Shown: positions 8,189 through 15,328, numbered from the stretch's first letter. The stretch is DNA of 20,326 bases from CAYVAP01 sp964343195 (GCA_964343195.1 CAYFIR010000117.1:1-20326); one strand, 5' to 3'. Notes: generated from the sequence alone by a model not told the origin. Program-made: numbers and translations.

Positions 8189-9475
8189 ATGCTCGACCGT
8201 AGCACGCCCCCCGCAGCTCAACCCCTAAGTCACATTCCCCTCCCGGCCTACCGCAAGACTCAACTGAGCAATGGCTTGCCGGTCTATCTGCTGCCATACG
8301 GCTCGGTAGATGTCGTGGAAGTGCAACTGGTTTTTAGAGCCGGGACTGCCATGCAGCCTGCCAGCGGGGTCGCTCGCTACACCGCCCGCAATATGTCCGA
8401 AGGGACAGAGCGATATTCGAGCCTTACACTGGCCCAGCAACTAGATGGGCACGGAGCCTGGCTCAATCCCGATGTGGACGAGGACACACTCGCCATCAAG
8501 CTCGCCACCGTCACCCCCAAGCTGGCAGACACCCTGCCACTCCTGGCAGAAGTAGTGCTCAGGCCCACCTTTCCGGAAGATGAGTGGACAAAAATGCAGC
8601 GTCGCAGCCTGGAAACCATGGCTGTCAACGAACAAAAGACCAGTTTCCTGGCCCGCCGCAATTTCAACGCCCTGCTGTATGGGGCCAATCACCCCTATGG
8701 ATCCAGTACCCGGAGAGAAGACCTGGAGCGACTGACCCGCGATCAGCTCATGGCCTACCATCAGGAGTACCTCTACCTGGGAAATGCCTATCTCGCAGTG
8801 GTCGGAAGCTTTGAAGAAGCAGACCTGATGCCATTGCTTGAGCAACACTTTGGCACGCAGGCATTGTCCCCTCACGTTAAAGAAACCTCCTCGGCTGCAA
8901 CTTCCAGTCCCTCCACCACCCTGGGGCGACAGCACTTCCACATGGATGGATCCCAGTCCACGGTTCGAATGGGACAACTTGCCATCGCGCGATCACATCC
9001 GGATTATTATCGCTTCAGCCTGGTCAACACGGTGCTGGGAGGCTACTTCGGGTCACGCCTGATGAAAAATATCCGGGAGGAAAAAGGATATACCTATGGC
9101 ATCGGCTCTGGTCTTGCCGCCCTCAAACACGGGGGATACTTCATCATCCAGGCTGACACCGGCAATGAGTACGTGGAGCCCCTGATTGAGGAAGTCAAAA
9201 AGGAAATCCAGCTACTCGCGGATAAGGGAGTCACCCCAGCCGAACTGGAACTGGTCAAAAATTATCTTCTAGGCAAGGCCATCTCTCAGAGAGAAACCCC
9301 TTTTCAGCTAGGAGATATCCTGCGCCACTCACTCAGCCACGGCCTGACCTTCGAACAGTTGGATCGCCGCTTTGACGTCATCCAGTCTGTAAAGCCCGAA
9401 GAGATCGGTTTCCTCACCCGAAAATACTTCCAGCCCGAGAAAATGCTGGAAGTGGTGGTGGGAGCCAAAGCGTAG
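8189..9475 (+). CDS. Non-catalytic M16-family (pitrilysin/insulinase-like) protein
   Basis: The 428-aa protein has the two-domain fold of M16B peptidases and starts with the MLDR segment that I recall from Bacteroidota members of this subgroup. Where active enzymes have the zinc motif HxxEH (as in GLAHFLEH), this one reads G-V-A-R63-Y-T-A66-R67, so both metal-ligand histidines and the catalytic Glu are gone. The C-terminal half keeps the Arg/Tyr block MKNIREEKGYTYGIGSG, which in M16B heterodimers is contributed by the non-catalytic subunit and reaches into the partner's active site. It is therefore probably the inactive half of a heterodimeric protease. The active partner, often adjacent in relatives, is not in this window. 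There is no signal peptide. The ATG at 8189 precedes the first conserved strand by about 25 residues. Confidence 0.88.
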   Translation: MLDRSTPPAAQPLSHIPLPAYRKTQLSNGLPVYLLPYGSVDVVEVQLVFRAGTAMQPASGVARYTARNMSEGTERYSSLTLAQQLDGHGAWLNPDVDEDTLAIKLATVTPKLADTLPLLAEVVLRPTFPEDEWTKMQRRSLETMAVNEQKTSFLARRNFNALLYGANHPYGSSTRREDLERLTRDQLMAYHQEYLYLGNAYLAVVGSFEEADLMPLLEQHFGTQALSPHVKETSSAATSSPSTTLGRQHFHMDGSQSTVRMGQLAIARSHPDYYRFSLVNTVLGGYFGSRLMKNIREEKGYTYGIGSGLAALKHGGYFIIQADTGNEYVEPLIEEVKKEIQLLADKGVTPAELELVKNYLLGKAISQRETPFQLGDILRHSLSHGLTFEQLDRRFDVIQSVKPEEIGFLTRKYFQPEKMLEVVVGAKA

Positions 9476-9522
9476 CGTTTAAGTAGTTGGACAGGATTAT
9501 TTAGGTATGAAGGATATGAGGA

Positions 9523-9555
9523 TATGGAGGCAAATCGCTGCTTAAGGCCTCCATA
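9523..9555. terminator. Inverted repeat between convergent M16 and murA genes
   Basis: TATGGAGGC (9523-9531) pairs with GCCTCCATA (9547-9555), leaving a 15-nt loop. It lies between two convergent genes, where a terminator is expected. The nearest T-run on the plus strand is about 15-20 bp downstream, so it is not a textbook intrinsic terminator. Confidence 0.35.
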
Positions 9556-9634
9556 CCTCTCTCTTATAGTTATTTTTGGACTCCTAACTTAGGGAAAATG
9601 GGGTTATGGAGAAATACGGCGTATTTCCCCCTGA

Positions 9635-10951
9635 TCATCCTCCCGTCTTTCGCTCAATCTGGGCACCAAGGGCCTTGAGGCGACCTTCGATATTTTCATA
9701 TCCCCGGTCGATCTGCTCAATGTTGTAGATGTAGCTGGTCCCTTCTGCGGAAAGCGCTGCGATCAGCAGGGCGATGCCAGCGCGGATATCCGGGCTGGTC
9801 ATGGAGATGCCGCGCAGCTGCTGCTTGCGCTCCATGCCGATTACGGTCGCACGGTGGGGGTCACAGAGAATGATTTGGGCCCCCATGTCGATGAGCTTAT
9901 CCACGAAGAAGAGGCGGCTCTCAAACATCTTTTGATGAATCAGGACGGACCCTTTGCACTGAGTGGCAAGTACGAGCACGACACTCAGCAAATCCGGAGT
10001 GAAACCGGGCCACGGGTGATCCGATACGGTCAAAATAGATCCATCAATGAAGGTTTCGATTTCGCAGACCTCCTGAGGATGGATGACCAGGTCATTGCCT
10101 TCCACCTCTATCTTCACACCGAGGCGTCGGAAAATCTCGGGTATATTGCCCAGATAATCGACATCAGCATCCTTGATCCGCAGATCTCCCTGCGTCATGG
10201 CTGCCATTCCGATAAAGGAACCTACCTCAATCATATCAGCCAGCAGGCGGTGATCGGTGCCACCGAGTTGCTCGACTCCTTCAATGGTGATCAGGTTGGA
10301 GCCAACCCCCTGGATATTGGCACCCATCCGGTTGAGCATCGCACAAAGCTGTTGCAGGTAGGGTTCACAGGCTGCATGATAAATAGTCGTTGTGCCTTCC
10401 GCCAGTACCGCTGCCATCACGAGGTTGGCGGTACCCGTTACAGAAGCTTCATCCAGCAGCATGTATTTCCCTTTCAACCTTCCGGTAGCACTCACCTTGA
10501 ACAGCCCTTCATCGGCATCATATTCAAATTTTGCTCCCAATTGCTGAAAGCCCCAAAAGTGGGTATCCAGGCGACGACGCCCGATTTTGTCTCCTCCTGG
10601 GCGGCTGATGAAGGCCTGCCCAAAGCGAGCGAGGAGTGGACCTACGAGCATGATGGATCCGCGCAGTTTGCGGGCCTTGGCCCAGAACTCCGGGGTTTGC
10701 AGATAGTCGGTATCCACTGCATCAGCCTGAAAGCGGTAAGTATCTGGAGCGAGTTGCTCCACCTTGACGCCCATGTCCCGGATGATGTCGATCAGTCGAT
10801 TGACATCTACGATGTTGGGCAGGTTGCTGATGGTAACGGGCTCGGCGGTGAGCAGTACCGCGCAGAGCACCTGTAGGGCTTCATTTTTGGCTCCCTGAGG
10901 AGTAATTTCTCCGGAGAGGCGGTTGCCGCCTTGCACCTGGAAGTATTCCAT
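9635..10951 (-). CDS. murA: UDP-N-acetylglucosamine 1-carboxyvinyltransferase (MurA)
   Basis: MurA transfers enolpyruvate from PEP to UDP-GlcNAc, the first committed cytoplasmic step of peptidoglycan synthesis. The 438-aa protein has the full EPSP-synthase-like fold. The substrate-binding GAKNEAL (Lys22-Asn23) is intact, as are the C-terminal TPDLL, MFESR and SPDIRAG blocks that supply the conserved Asp and Arg residues. In the active-site loop the usual RPGGC reads RPGGD, so Asp121 takes the place of the Cys115 that fosfomycin alkylates in E. coli. The Asp form is catalytically competent in other bacteria and insensitive to the drug. The gene is on the opposite strand to its neighbours on the left and 247 bp downstream of the phosphatase gene, so it probably has its own promoter. 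Confidence 0.97.
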   Translation of the reverse strand: MEYFQVQGGNRLSGEITPQGAKNEALQVLCAVLLTAEPVTISNLPNIVDVNRLIDIIRDMGVKVEQLAPDTYRFQADAVDTDYLQTPEFWAKARKLRGSIMLVGPLLARFGQAFISRPGGDKIGRRRLDTHFWGFQQLGAKFEYDADEGLFKVSATGRLKGKYMLLDEASVTGTANLVMAAVLAEGTTTIYHAACEPYLQQLCAMLNRMGANIQGVGSNLITIEGVEQLGGTDHRLLADMIEVGSFIGMAAMTQGDLRIKDADVDYLGNIPEIFRRLGVKIEVEGNDLVIHPQEVCEIETFIDGSILTVSDHPWPGFTPDLLSVVLVLATQCKGSVLIHQKMFESRLFFVDKLIDMGAQIILCDPHRATVIGMERKQQLRGISMTSPDIRAGIALLIAALSAEGTSYIYNIEQIDRGYENIEGRLKALGAQIERKTGG

Positions 10952-11004
10952 AAATCGTTTAAGTGGTTGGGTGAGTATTCGGTTTCTGACCAGGGAAAAA
11001 GAGC

Positions 11005-11031
11005 AGTCTCGCTGTTAATCGAAGAGCGACT
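11005..11031 (-). terminator. Imperfect hairpin in the murA leader
   Basis: On the minus strand AGTCGCT pairs with AGCGAgACT (one bulge) and is followed 4 nt later by CTTTTT. It could end phosphatase transcripts or act as an attenuator in front of murA. The stem is short and imperfect, so support is weak. Confidence 0.25.
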
Positions 11032-11085
11032 ATAGTCCTCTGCCAATCAAAGGTCGGGCCAGAGGGAAGGCGTAGGCTTTGCCGG

Positions 11086-11093
11086 TAAAGATA
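11086..11093 (-). promoter_or_regulatory. Weak candidate -7 element for murA
   Basis: Read on the minus strand, TATCTTTA differs from TAnnTTTG only in the last base and closely resembles the TATCTTTG before trxA. It would leave a leader of roughly 125 nt containing the imperfect hairpin at 11005-11031. The -33 element is unclear. Confidence 0.3.
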
Positions 11094-11198
11094 AGGGAGG
11101 ACAGGCTTTTTGAACGGAGGAATTGAGTGAAAGTCTCCAACGGTTGATTAAGTGCAGACGGATTCTGCTATTCTCTATGCCTTTTACTGCCCCCCTCG

Positions 11199-11924
11199 TC
11201 AGTCGATGTTTTCCTGAAAATACAGCTCCTGGTTGCTCATGTCAAAAGCACATAACTGTCCCATTCCATCGCGAAACTTTGCAAAACAACCGTTGTCGAT
11301 GTCCAGCACCTGATCAGCCCCCAGTGCCTGGAGCATCTCGGTGATTTCGTCATCCCGGATCGGGGTATGCCCGTGGATAATCACTCGGTTGCGCAGCCAG
11401 TTCCAGTTGATGTCATCGTACCACCAGCGTATCCACATCATGGACTCTGTGTCACGGAGGGGATTATGAAGTTTCCAGAGGAAACCATCTTTCCGCTCGT
11501 TGTCCATGTTACGGCCCGTGAAGTTAAATCCGGCATGCACCAGTAGATAATTGTCCACCTCCATAAAGGTGCTCATCCCATCCACAAAGTCGATGTACTT
11601 CTGAGGCACATCGGCCGGGGAATCCACATTGAAGCTGGCAATGGCCTCTTTTCCGCCATTATTCAGCCACAGGTCCTCATCTTCCCGATTACGACTGGCC
11701 GAAACCATCATATCTTCGTGATTCCCCTTGAGGCATTCCACCTGGTAGCCCCCTTCCATTAGCTGCATCATGTAGTCGAGCACGCCCTTGGAGTCAGGGC
11801 CCCGATCCACATAATCACCGAGTAAATAGAGGGTGTCGCTGGGCCTTACCTGAAGCACTTCTTCAACCAAATATCGAAAAGTGCGGGCGCAGCCATGTAT
11901 GTCTGATATGGCAATATTTCGCAT
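11199..11924 (-). CDS. PPP-family metallophosphoesterase (serine/threonine phosphatase or ApaH-like)
   Basis: This 241-aa cytoplasmic protein carries every PPP-family metal-site signature in order: SDIHG (Asp8, His10), GDYVDRGPDS (Asp37 and Asp40-Arg41), GNHE (Asn68, His69), LLVHAGF (His130) and IIHGHTPI (His184 and His186). The fold therefore binds two metal ions and hydrolyses phosphoesters. Substrates of such bacterial enzymes range from phosphoproteins to diadenosine tetraphosphate. The length fits the bacterial PrpA/PrpE-like phosphatases, but sequence alone does not decide between protein phosphatase and Ap4A hydrolase. Its start codon faces the divergent lipoprotein gene across a 206-bp region with a good -7 element. 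MurA lies downstream on the same strand, 247 bp away. Confidence 0.9.
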   Translation of the reverse strand: MRNIAISDIHGCARTFRYLVEEVLQVRPSDTLYLLGDYVDRGPDSKGVLDYMMQLMEGGYQVECLKGNHEDMMVSASRNREDEDLWLNNGGKEAIASFNVDSPADVPQKYIDFVDGMSTFMEVDNYLLVHAGFNFTGRNMDNERKDGFLWKLHNPLRDTESMMWIRWWYDDINWNWLRNRVIIHGHTPIRDDEITEMLQALGADQVLDIDNGCFAKFRDGMGQLCAFDMSNQELYFQENID

Positions 11925-11940
11925 GAGGGGAGTTTGATGC

Positions 11941-11948
11941 CAAATTTA
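11941..11948 (-). promoter_or_regulatory. Candidate -7 promoter element for the phosphatase gene
   Basis: The minus strand reads TAAATTTG, an exact fit to TAnnTTTG, 16 bp upstream of the ATG at 11924. This implies a very short or absent leader. A perfect palindrome lies about 10 bp further upstream. Confidence 0.4.
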
Positions 11949-11958
11949 ACAAGCGAAT

Positions 11959-11971
11959 GTGGAATTTCCAC
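11959..11971. promoter_or_regulatory. Palindrome, possible operator of the phosphatase promoter
   Basis: GTGGAA and TTCCAC flank a single central T, giving a perfect 13-bp palindrome. It sits between the expected -33 and -7 boxes of the candidate phosphatase promoter, a position typical of repressor sites. No regulator is identified. Confidence 0.3.
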
Positions 11972-12130
11972 TTACTTCAGGCAGCGATCCCCGGCAGCCT
12001 GAGAACCAGCCACGTCAAAAGCCCCGATTTCATCAAACATTCAGCCTATGGAAAGACTTTGGTAAATAGGCGTTCTTTTCTGACATTAACCCAAGAGACC
12101 AAAAACCACCAATCCTGAATCCCAAAAATT

Positions 12131-12943
12131 ATGTTACGCAAAACACTGTTTCCATTGCTTTCGCTACTGCTTTCACTTGCCATAGTGGCGTGCCAGCCGC
12201 AGACCTCCGATGAGGGGGAGCAAGATGAAGAAATGATGGAAGAATCTTCTTCCAGCCTGACTCTGACCAAACTGGAAGGCTCTCCCGCCTTTACCGAAGC
12301 AAGCCTTTCCCTTAACAGCGCCAACGCAGGCGATGAAGGCATGTTCGACATGTCATTTACCGTTGAAGGATATGAACTTGGCGCTCAGACAGAGGGACCT
12401 GGAGGCCTCGCTAACTCCGGAAAAGGTCAACACATCCACCTGATTGTAGACAATGGCCCTTACTCTGCTCATTATGAGCCAGACTTCAGCACCGACAAAC
12501 TTAGTGAACCCGGCAACCATGTTGTGCTGGCTTTCCTGTCGCGCTCCTATCACGAGAGTGTGAAAAATATGGAGCAGCCTACCTCCTACGTGATCAGCCA
12601 GTTCCAGACGGGTGACGGCGAATATGAAGAAGCAGACTTCTCTGCTCCCCACATGTTCTACAGCCGCCCCAAGGGAACTTATAAAGGTGACGACACCAAG
12701 AAGTTGCTCCTGGACTTTTTCCTTCTGAATACTTCTCTGAGTGAGGATGGCAACAAGGTCCGCGCGACCATCAATGGAGAAGAGTTCATGATTACTGAAT
12801 GGGCTCCATATGTCATCGAAGGCCTACCTCTCGGCACCGTCACAGTCAAGCTGGAGCTGATCGACGGCGAAGGAAACCCTGTTCCAGGCCCATTCAACGT
12901 GGTGGAGCGTGAGGTCATGCTGGAAGCTGGCGATGATATGTAG
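12131..12943 (+). CDS. Predicted lipoprotein of unknown function
   Basis: The 270-aa protein starts with a lipoprotein signal peptide: Lys4, a hydrophobic run, and a lipobox IVAC with the lipidated Cys at 21. The mature N-terminus is strongly acidic (SDEGEQDEEMMEE, 26-38), which resembles the surface-export signals described for Bacteroidota lipoproteins, so it may be displayed on the cell surface. The folded part has two recognisable blocks. A middle block has GQHIHLIVDNGPY (about 99-111) and LSEPGNHVVLAFLSRSYHES. A C-terminal block, TINGEEFMITEWAPYVIEGLPLG, runs into a beta-rich tail. The HIHLIVDNGPY...PGNHV...L..SYHES pattern resembles the DUF4399-type fold, but I cannot assign it with certainty. 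It ends in a bidirectional terminator shared with the CHAT gene. Confidence 0.8.
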   Translation: MLRKTLFPLLSLLLSLAIVACQPQTSDEGEQDEEMMEESSSSLTLTKLEGSPAFTEASLSLNSANAGDEGMFDMSFTVEGYELGAQTEGPGGLANSGKGQHIHLIVDNGPYSAHYEPDFSTDKLSEPGNHVVLAFLSRSYHESVKNMEQPTSYVISQFQTGDGEYEEADFSAPHMFYSRPKGTYKGDDTKKLLLDFFLLNTSLSEDGNKVRATINGEEFMITEWAPYVIEGLPLGTVTVKLELIDGEGNPVPGPFNVVEREVMLEAGDDM

Positions 12944-12997
12944 TTGACTATCAGCTAATAGGAGGCATCCTTTACAAGGATTGCTGTTCCCAAAACC

Positions 12998-13037
12998 ATA
13001 AGCGACGTGGGCACCCGCCTGCGTCGCTTATTGTTTT
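12998..13037. terminator. Bidirectional terminator between the lipoprotein and CHAT genes
   Basis: ATAAGCGACG (12998-13007) pairs perfectly with CGTCGCTTAT (13022-13031). On the plus strand TTGTTTT follows; on the minus strand the stem is followed by GGTTTTGG. The right arm includes 13028-13030, which is the TAA stop codon of the CHAT gene on the minus strand. Confidence 0.85.
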
Positions 13038-13981
13038 CCAGCCCTTCGATGCCACCACAGCCAACCTCCTCCTGCCACAAGCGCCAGGAGAATCAAATAC
13101 CACCATCCGCTGGTTCCCCCCACCCTGAGCCCCTGCTGATCTCCTATGCTAACCAGTCCTGCCCAGTAATATGGATGGGCAAAAAGGGGGTCGCATTCCT
13201 CCAGATAGGTCCTCTGTGACATGGCCAGGGCTTCATCCTTGCTCAAACCCGAAGCCAGGGTCGGATAGTACTGCTCAATCAGTTGGGCTGTACTTTGATC
13301 CTGGACGGACCAGAGCGTGGCCACCAGGCTGGGAGCACCAGCAAAGTGAAAGGCCCGGGCAAGGCTCATTAAACCTTCACCTTCTCTCAGTTGGCCAACT
13401 GCTGTATTACATGCCGAAAGCACCACCAGATCAGCCTGGAGGTTCATGTCATACAGTTCCCACGCAAACAGGCGACCATCCTCCCCCGATCCATTCTGCG
13501 GAGGGCTAAACGCCAGAAAGCTTCCCATAGGAGCTTCATTGTCGATGAATCCATGGGTGATAAGATGTAGCACACTGGCCTTACCCGCTTCTGATTTAAA
13601 CACGGTCTCGTAAACCTCCTCTCCGATAAAACTCTCTCCCTCAAAAGCCAGTGAAAGGGCGGAAATTTCCCTTTCGCCACCTGGCAGCCGGGCCAGATTG
13701 GCCCAGAGGTTTTCGCTTTCTCCCAAGTCCCGCACTGCCAGCGAGGAGCGCTCCCCTTCGAAAAGGGGCCCGAATGCTTTGTAACCCTCTACGGCCTCCT
13801 GCAGCTGCTTCTGAAATTCCTGAGAAGAAGGACTGAGCGCCACGTTCATTTCTCTGACCATGCTGACCTGACGGGCAAAGGCCTGGTCCTCAGCCATGCG
13901 CTGTTGTACCTCCTCCAACTCCTGGGGAGTGGCTTCACGATTGAGGTAGCGATCTATCAATGCCAGGTCTTTTTCTTCCAT
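13028..13981 (-). CDS. CHAT-domain protease with anti-sigma-like N-terminus and C-terminal membrane anchor
   Basis: Three parts can be seen in 317 aa. Residues 1-45 (LIDRYLNREATPQELEEVQQRMAED...) resemble the N-terminus of Bacteroidota anti-sigma factors (LI.RYL.G.L...E...FE..L..D). Residues ~90-285 form a CHAT caspase-like domain that enters through LARLPGGEREI, has the catalytic His143 in LHLITHG and the catalytic Cys191 in VVLSACNT, and continues through the GEGLMSLARAFHFAGAPSLVATLW block. Residues 293-310 are a transmembrane segment with a basic tail. The TPR repeats that usually precede CHAT are absent. It starts 6 bp after an ECF sigma gene, so the two are almost certainly co-translated. 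Inference: it binds and controls that sigma factor, possibly by proteolysis. The architecture could also have arisen by an internal deletion joining an anti-sigma gene and a TPR-CHAT gene. Confidence 0.85.
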   Translation of the reverse strand: MEEKDLALIDRYLNREATPQELEEVQQRMAEDQAFARQVSMVREMNVALSPSSQEFQKQLQEAVEGYKAFGPLFEGERSSLAVRDLGESENLWANLARLPGGEREISALSLAFEGESFIGEEVYETVFKSEAGKASVLHLITHGFIDNEAPMGSFLAFSPPQNGSGEDGRLFAWELYDMNLQADLVVLSACNTAVGQLREGEGLMSLARAFHFAGAPSLVATLWSVQDQSTAQLIEQYYPTLASGLSKDEALAMSQRTYLEECDPLFAHPYYWAGLVSIGDQQGLRVGGTSGWWYLILLALVAGGGWLWWHRRAGKQ

Positions 13982-13987
13982 CGTGGT

Positions 13988-14569
13988 TTATTGTGAAAGT
14001 TCCCGAAATCGGCTATCGGTCTGGATGGCTTCAATCAGCTGCTTTTGGCAAAGGTACTTGCGTTTCTTGGCATACTTTTCAGTGGTATCAAGCTGAGTCG
14101 CAATCTCCCTTAAAGTCTTTCCATTCAGAAACCAGGACAGGACCTGCTGGCAGTTATCCCCCAACCTGTTGAAGTAATCCCTGTAGAGTTCAAACCGGGC
14201 ATGGCGCTGAAGGTCGTCCGCGATGGTAGTTGACAGATCAGGGCTGCCAGGGTCTTCTTCTGGTAACTCTGCGTGAGGTCGTCGGCGCAGCTGCATCAGC
14301 CAAAGGTTCTTTCCCACTCCCAGCAGATAAGCCCTGAAAGAATGGGTCAGCCTGAAACTCTCATCCTGTACCTTCTCAAAAATTACCACCATGGCTTCCT
14401 GAAAAATATCCCGTGCAGCTTCCTCATTTCCCTGATTGCGGCTGATCCAGGCTCTTAAAAGGGGAAAAAAATCGCGGTAGATTTCCTGAAGAACCTTGCC
14501 GTCCTGATCCCGAATCCCGCGGACCAGTCTTTCGTCCTCCTGCTTTATGTTGAATAGGACCTTTGCCAT
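13988..14569 (-). CDS. ECF-type RNA polymerase sigma factor (sigma-70 family)
   Basis: This 193-aa protein has the two-domain layout of an ECF sigma factor. Region 2 (about 26-95) includes AARDIFQEAMVVIFEKV, the -10-recognition/core-binding helix, and SFRAYLLGVGKNLWL. After an acidic linker, region 4 (about 125-183) carries the helix-turn-helix TLREIATQLDTTEKYAKKRKYLCQKQL that reads the -35 element. Sigma3 and region 1.1 are absent. ATG at 14569 is preferred over an in-frame TTG at 14590, because the latter adds only seven non-conserved residues. The next gene starts 6 bp after the stop and encodes a CHAT protein with an anti-sigma-like N-terminus, which is its likely regulator. The upstream region is shared with the divergent ybaK. 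Confidence 0.93.
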   Translation of the reverse strand: MAKVLFNIKQEDERLVRGIRDQDGKVLQEIYRDFFPLLRAWISRNQGNEEAARDIFQEAMVVIFEKVQDESFRLTHSFRAYLLGVGKNLWLMQLRRRPHAELPEEDPGSPDLSTTIADDLQRHARFELYRDYFNRLGDNCQQVLSWFLNGKTLREIATQLDTTEKYAKKRKYLCQKQLIEAIQTDSRFRELSQ

Positions 14570-14857
14570 AGGTTGCAGACTTACCCCCAAGGTAACCTTT
14601 ATTATCCCAAAAAATGTTTGCAGGGCCTACTTGGGTGCATTTCATTTTGTTGCCTCCGCCTGGCGCCTGCTCGTTTCCGGGATCTTCGACAGTACAAGCC
14701 CTGGAGCCCTGCCGATGAACCGGAATCCGGGATTGGAAGGAGAGCGACTTTTGGAATTGCACCCCCAGGGAACGCGACCATGTCTGGGATGAATTCTATC
14801 TCAACTTTGACTCATTGCATACGTAACCCTTTCTCCACCAACCATTTTATATCTGTC

Positions 14858-15328
14858 ATGAAAAAGACCCAGGCCCTGCGCATCCTGGAGAAGGAAGGCG
14901 TACCCTATGATGTGCAGGAGTATCATTACGACCCGGAAAACCTGGACTTGAACAGGATCGCCCAGGATAATGACCTCGACATTGCAACTGTCTATAAAAC
15001 CCTCGTGCTGGTGGGAGATAAAACCGGCCCGCTGATAGCAGTAGTAGCCGGGAATCATCAGGTGGACCTGAAAGCTCTTGCCCGGGTGAGTGGCAATAAA
15101 CGGGTCCACATGCTGCCCATGAGCCAACTCAAGGAGGTTACTGGCTACATCCGTGGAGGTTGCTCCCCACTTGGGATGAAAAAGGTCTTCCCTACTTACT
15201 TTGATCAGGAGGCAATGAACCAGAGTCATATCTGGGTAAATGCCGGAATCAGGGGATTGCTCGTCCAGGCCAAAGTATCCGACTGGCTCAGGATTACCGC
15301 TGGAGTTCTGGCAAATTTCGCCAATTGA
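14858..15328 (+). CDS. ybaK: Cys-tRNA(Pro) deacylase YbaK/EbsC family
   Basis: YbaK-type proteins hydrolyse Cys-tRNA(Pro) mischarged by prolyl-tRNA synthetase, a trans-editing step in translation fidelity. The 156-aa protein matches the family in length and order: an N-terminal KKTQALRILEKEGVPY segment, the catalytic Lys47 in TVYKTLVLVGDK, then VAGNHQVDLKALARVSGNKRVHML and GYIRGGCSPLGMKKVFPTYFD, which is YbaK-like rather than ProX- or YeaK-like. An in-frame reading frame extends 95 codons upstream, but that extension has no similarity to the family and crosses the sigma-factor promoter region. The ATG at 14858 therefore begins the gene. It is divergent from the sigma/CHAT unit and precedes the kor operon by 172 bp. 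Confidence 0.95.
   Translation: MKKTQALRILEKEGVPYDVQEYHYDPENLDLNRIAQDNDLDIATVYKTLVLVGDKTGPLIAVVAGNHQVDLKALARVSGNKRVHMLPMSQLKEVTGYIRGGCSPLGMKKVFPTYFDQEAMNQSHIWVNAGIRGLLVQAKVSDWLRITAGVLANFAN

Noticed and set aside
7990..8202. A 70-codon frame between the PKD gene and the M16 gene
   Set aside because: It overlaps both neighbours, spans the heptamer repeat and the candidate promoter, and has no recognisable features.
9611..9627. GAAATAC/GTATTTC hairpin as a murA terminator
   Set aside because: The stem is short and AT-rich, and no T-tract follows on the minus strand, so I do not list it as a terminator.
9854..10876. A 340-codon open frame on the plus strand opposite murA
   Set aside because: It lies wholly antisense to a clear murA, has no recognisable domain, and its length is explained by the codon bias of the real gene.
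13028..14569. Assignment of the CHAT/sigma pair to a type III-E CRISPR system
   Set aside because: There is no repeat-spacer array, no gRAMP/Cas7-11 and no Csx30/Csx31-like gene in the window; only the protease/sigma logic is similar.
14570..14590. TTG start that would lengthen the sigma factor by seven residues
   Set aside because: The ATG at 14569 gives a normal ECF sigma N-terminus, and the added residues look like translated leader.
14573..14857. A 95-residue N-terminal extension of YbaK
   Set aside because: YbaK proteins are about 155-160 aa and start at MKKTQAL; the extension has no similarity to the family and overlaps the sigma-factor upstream region.
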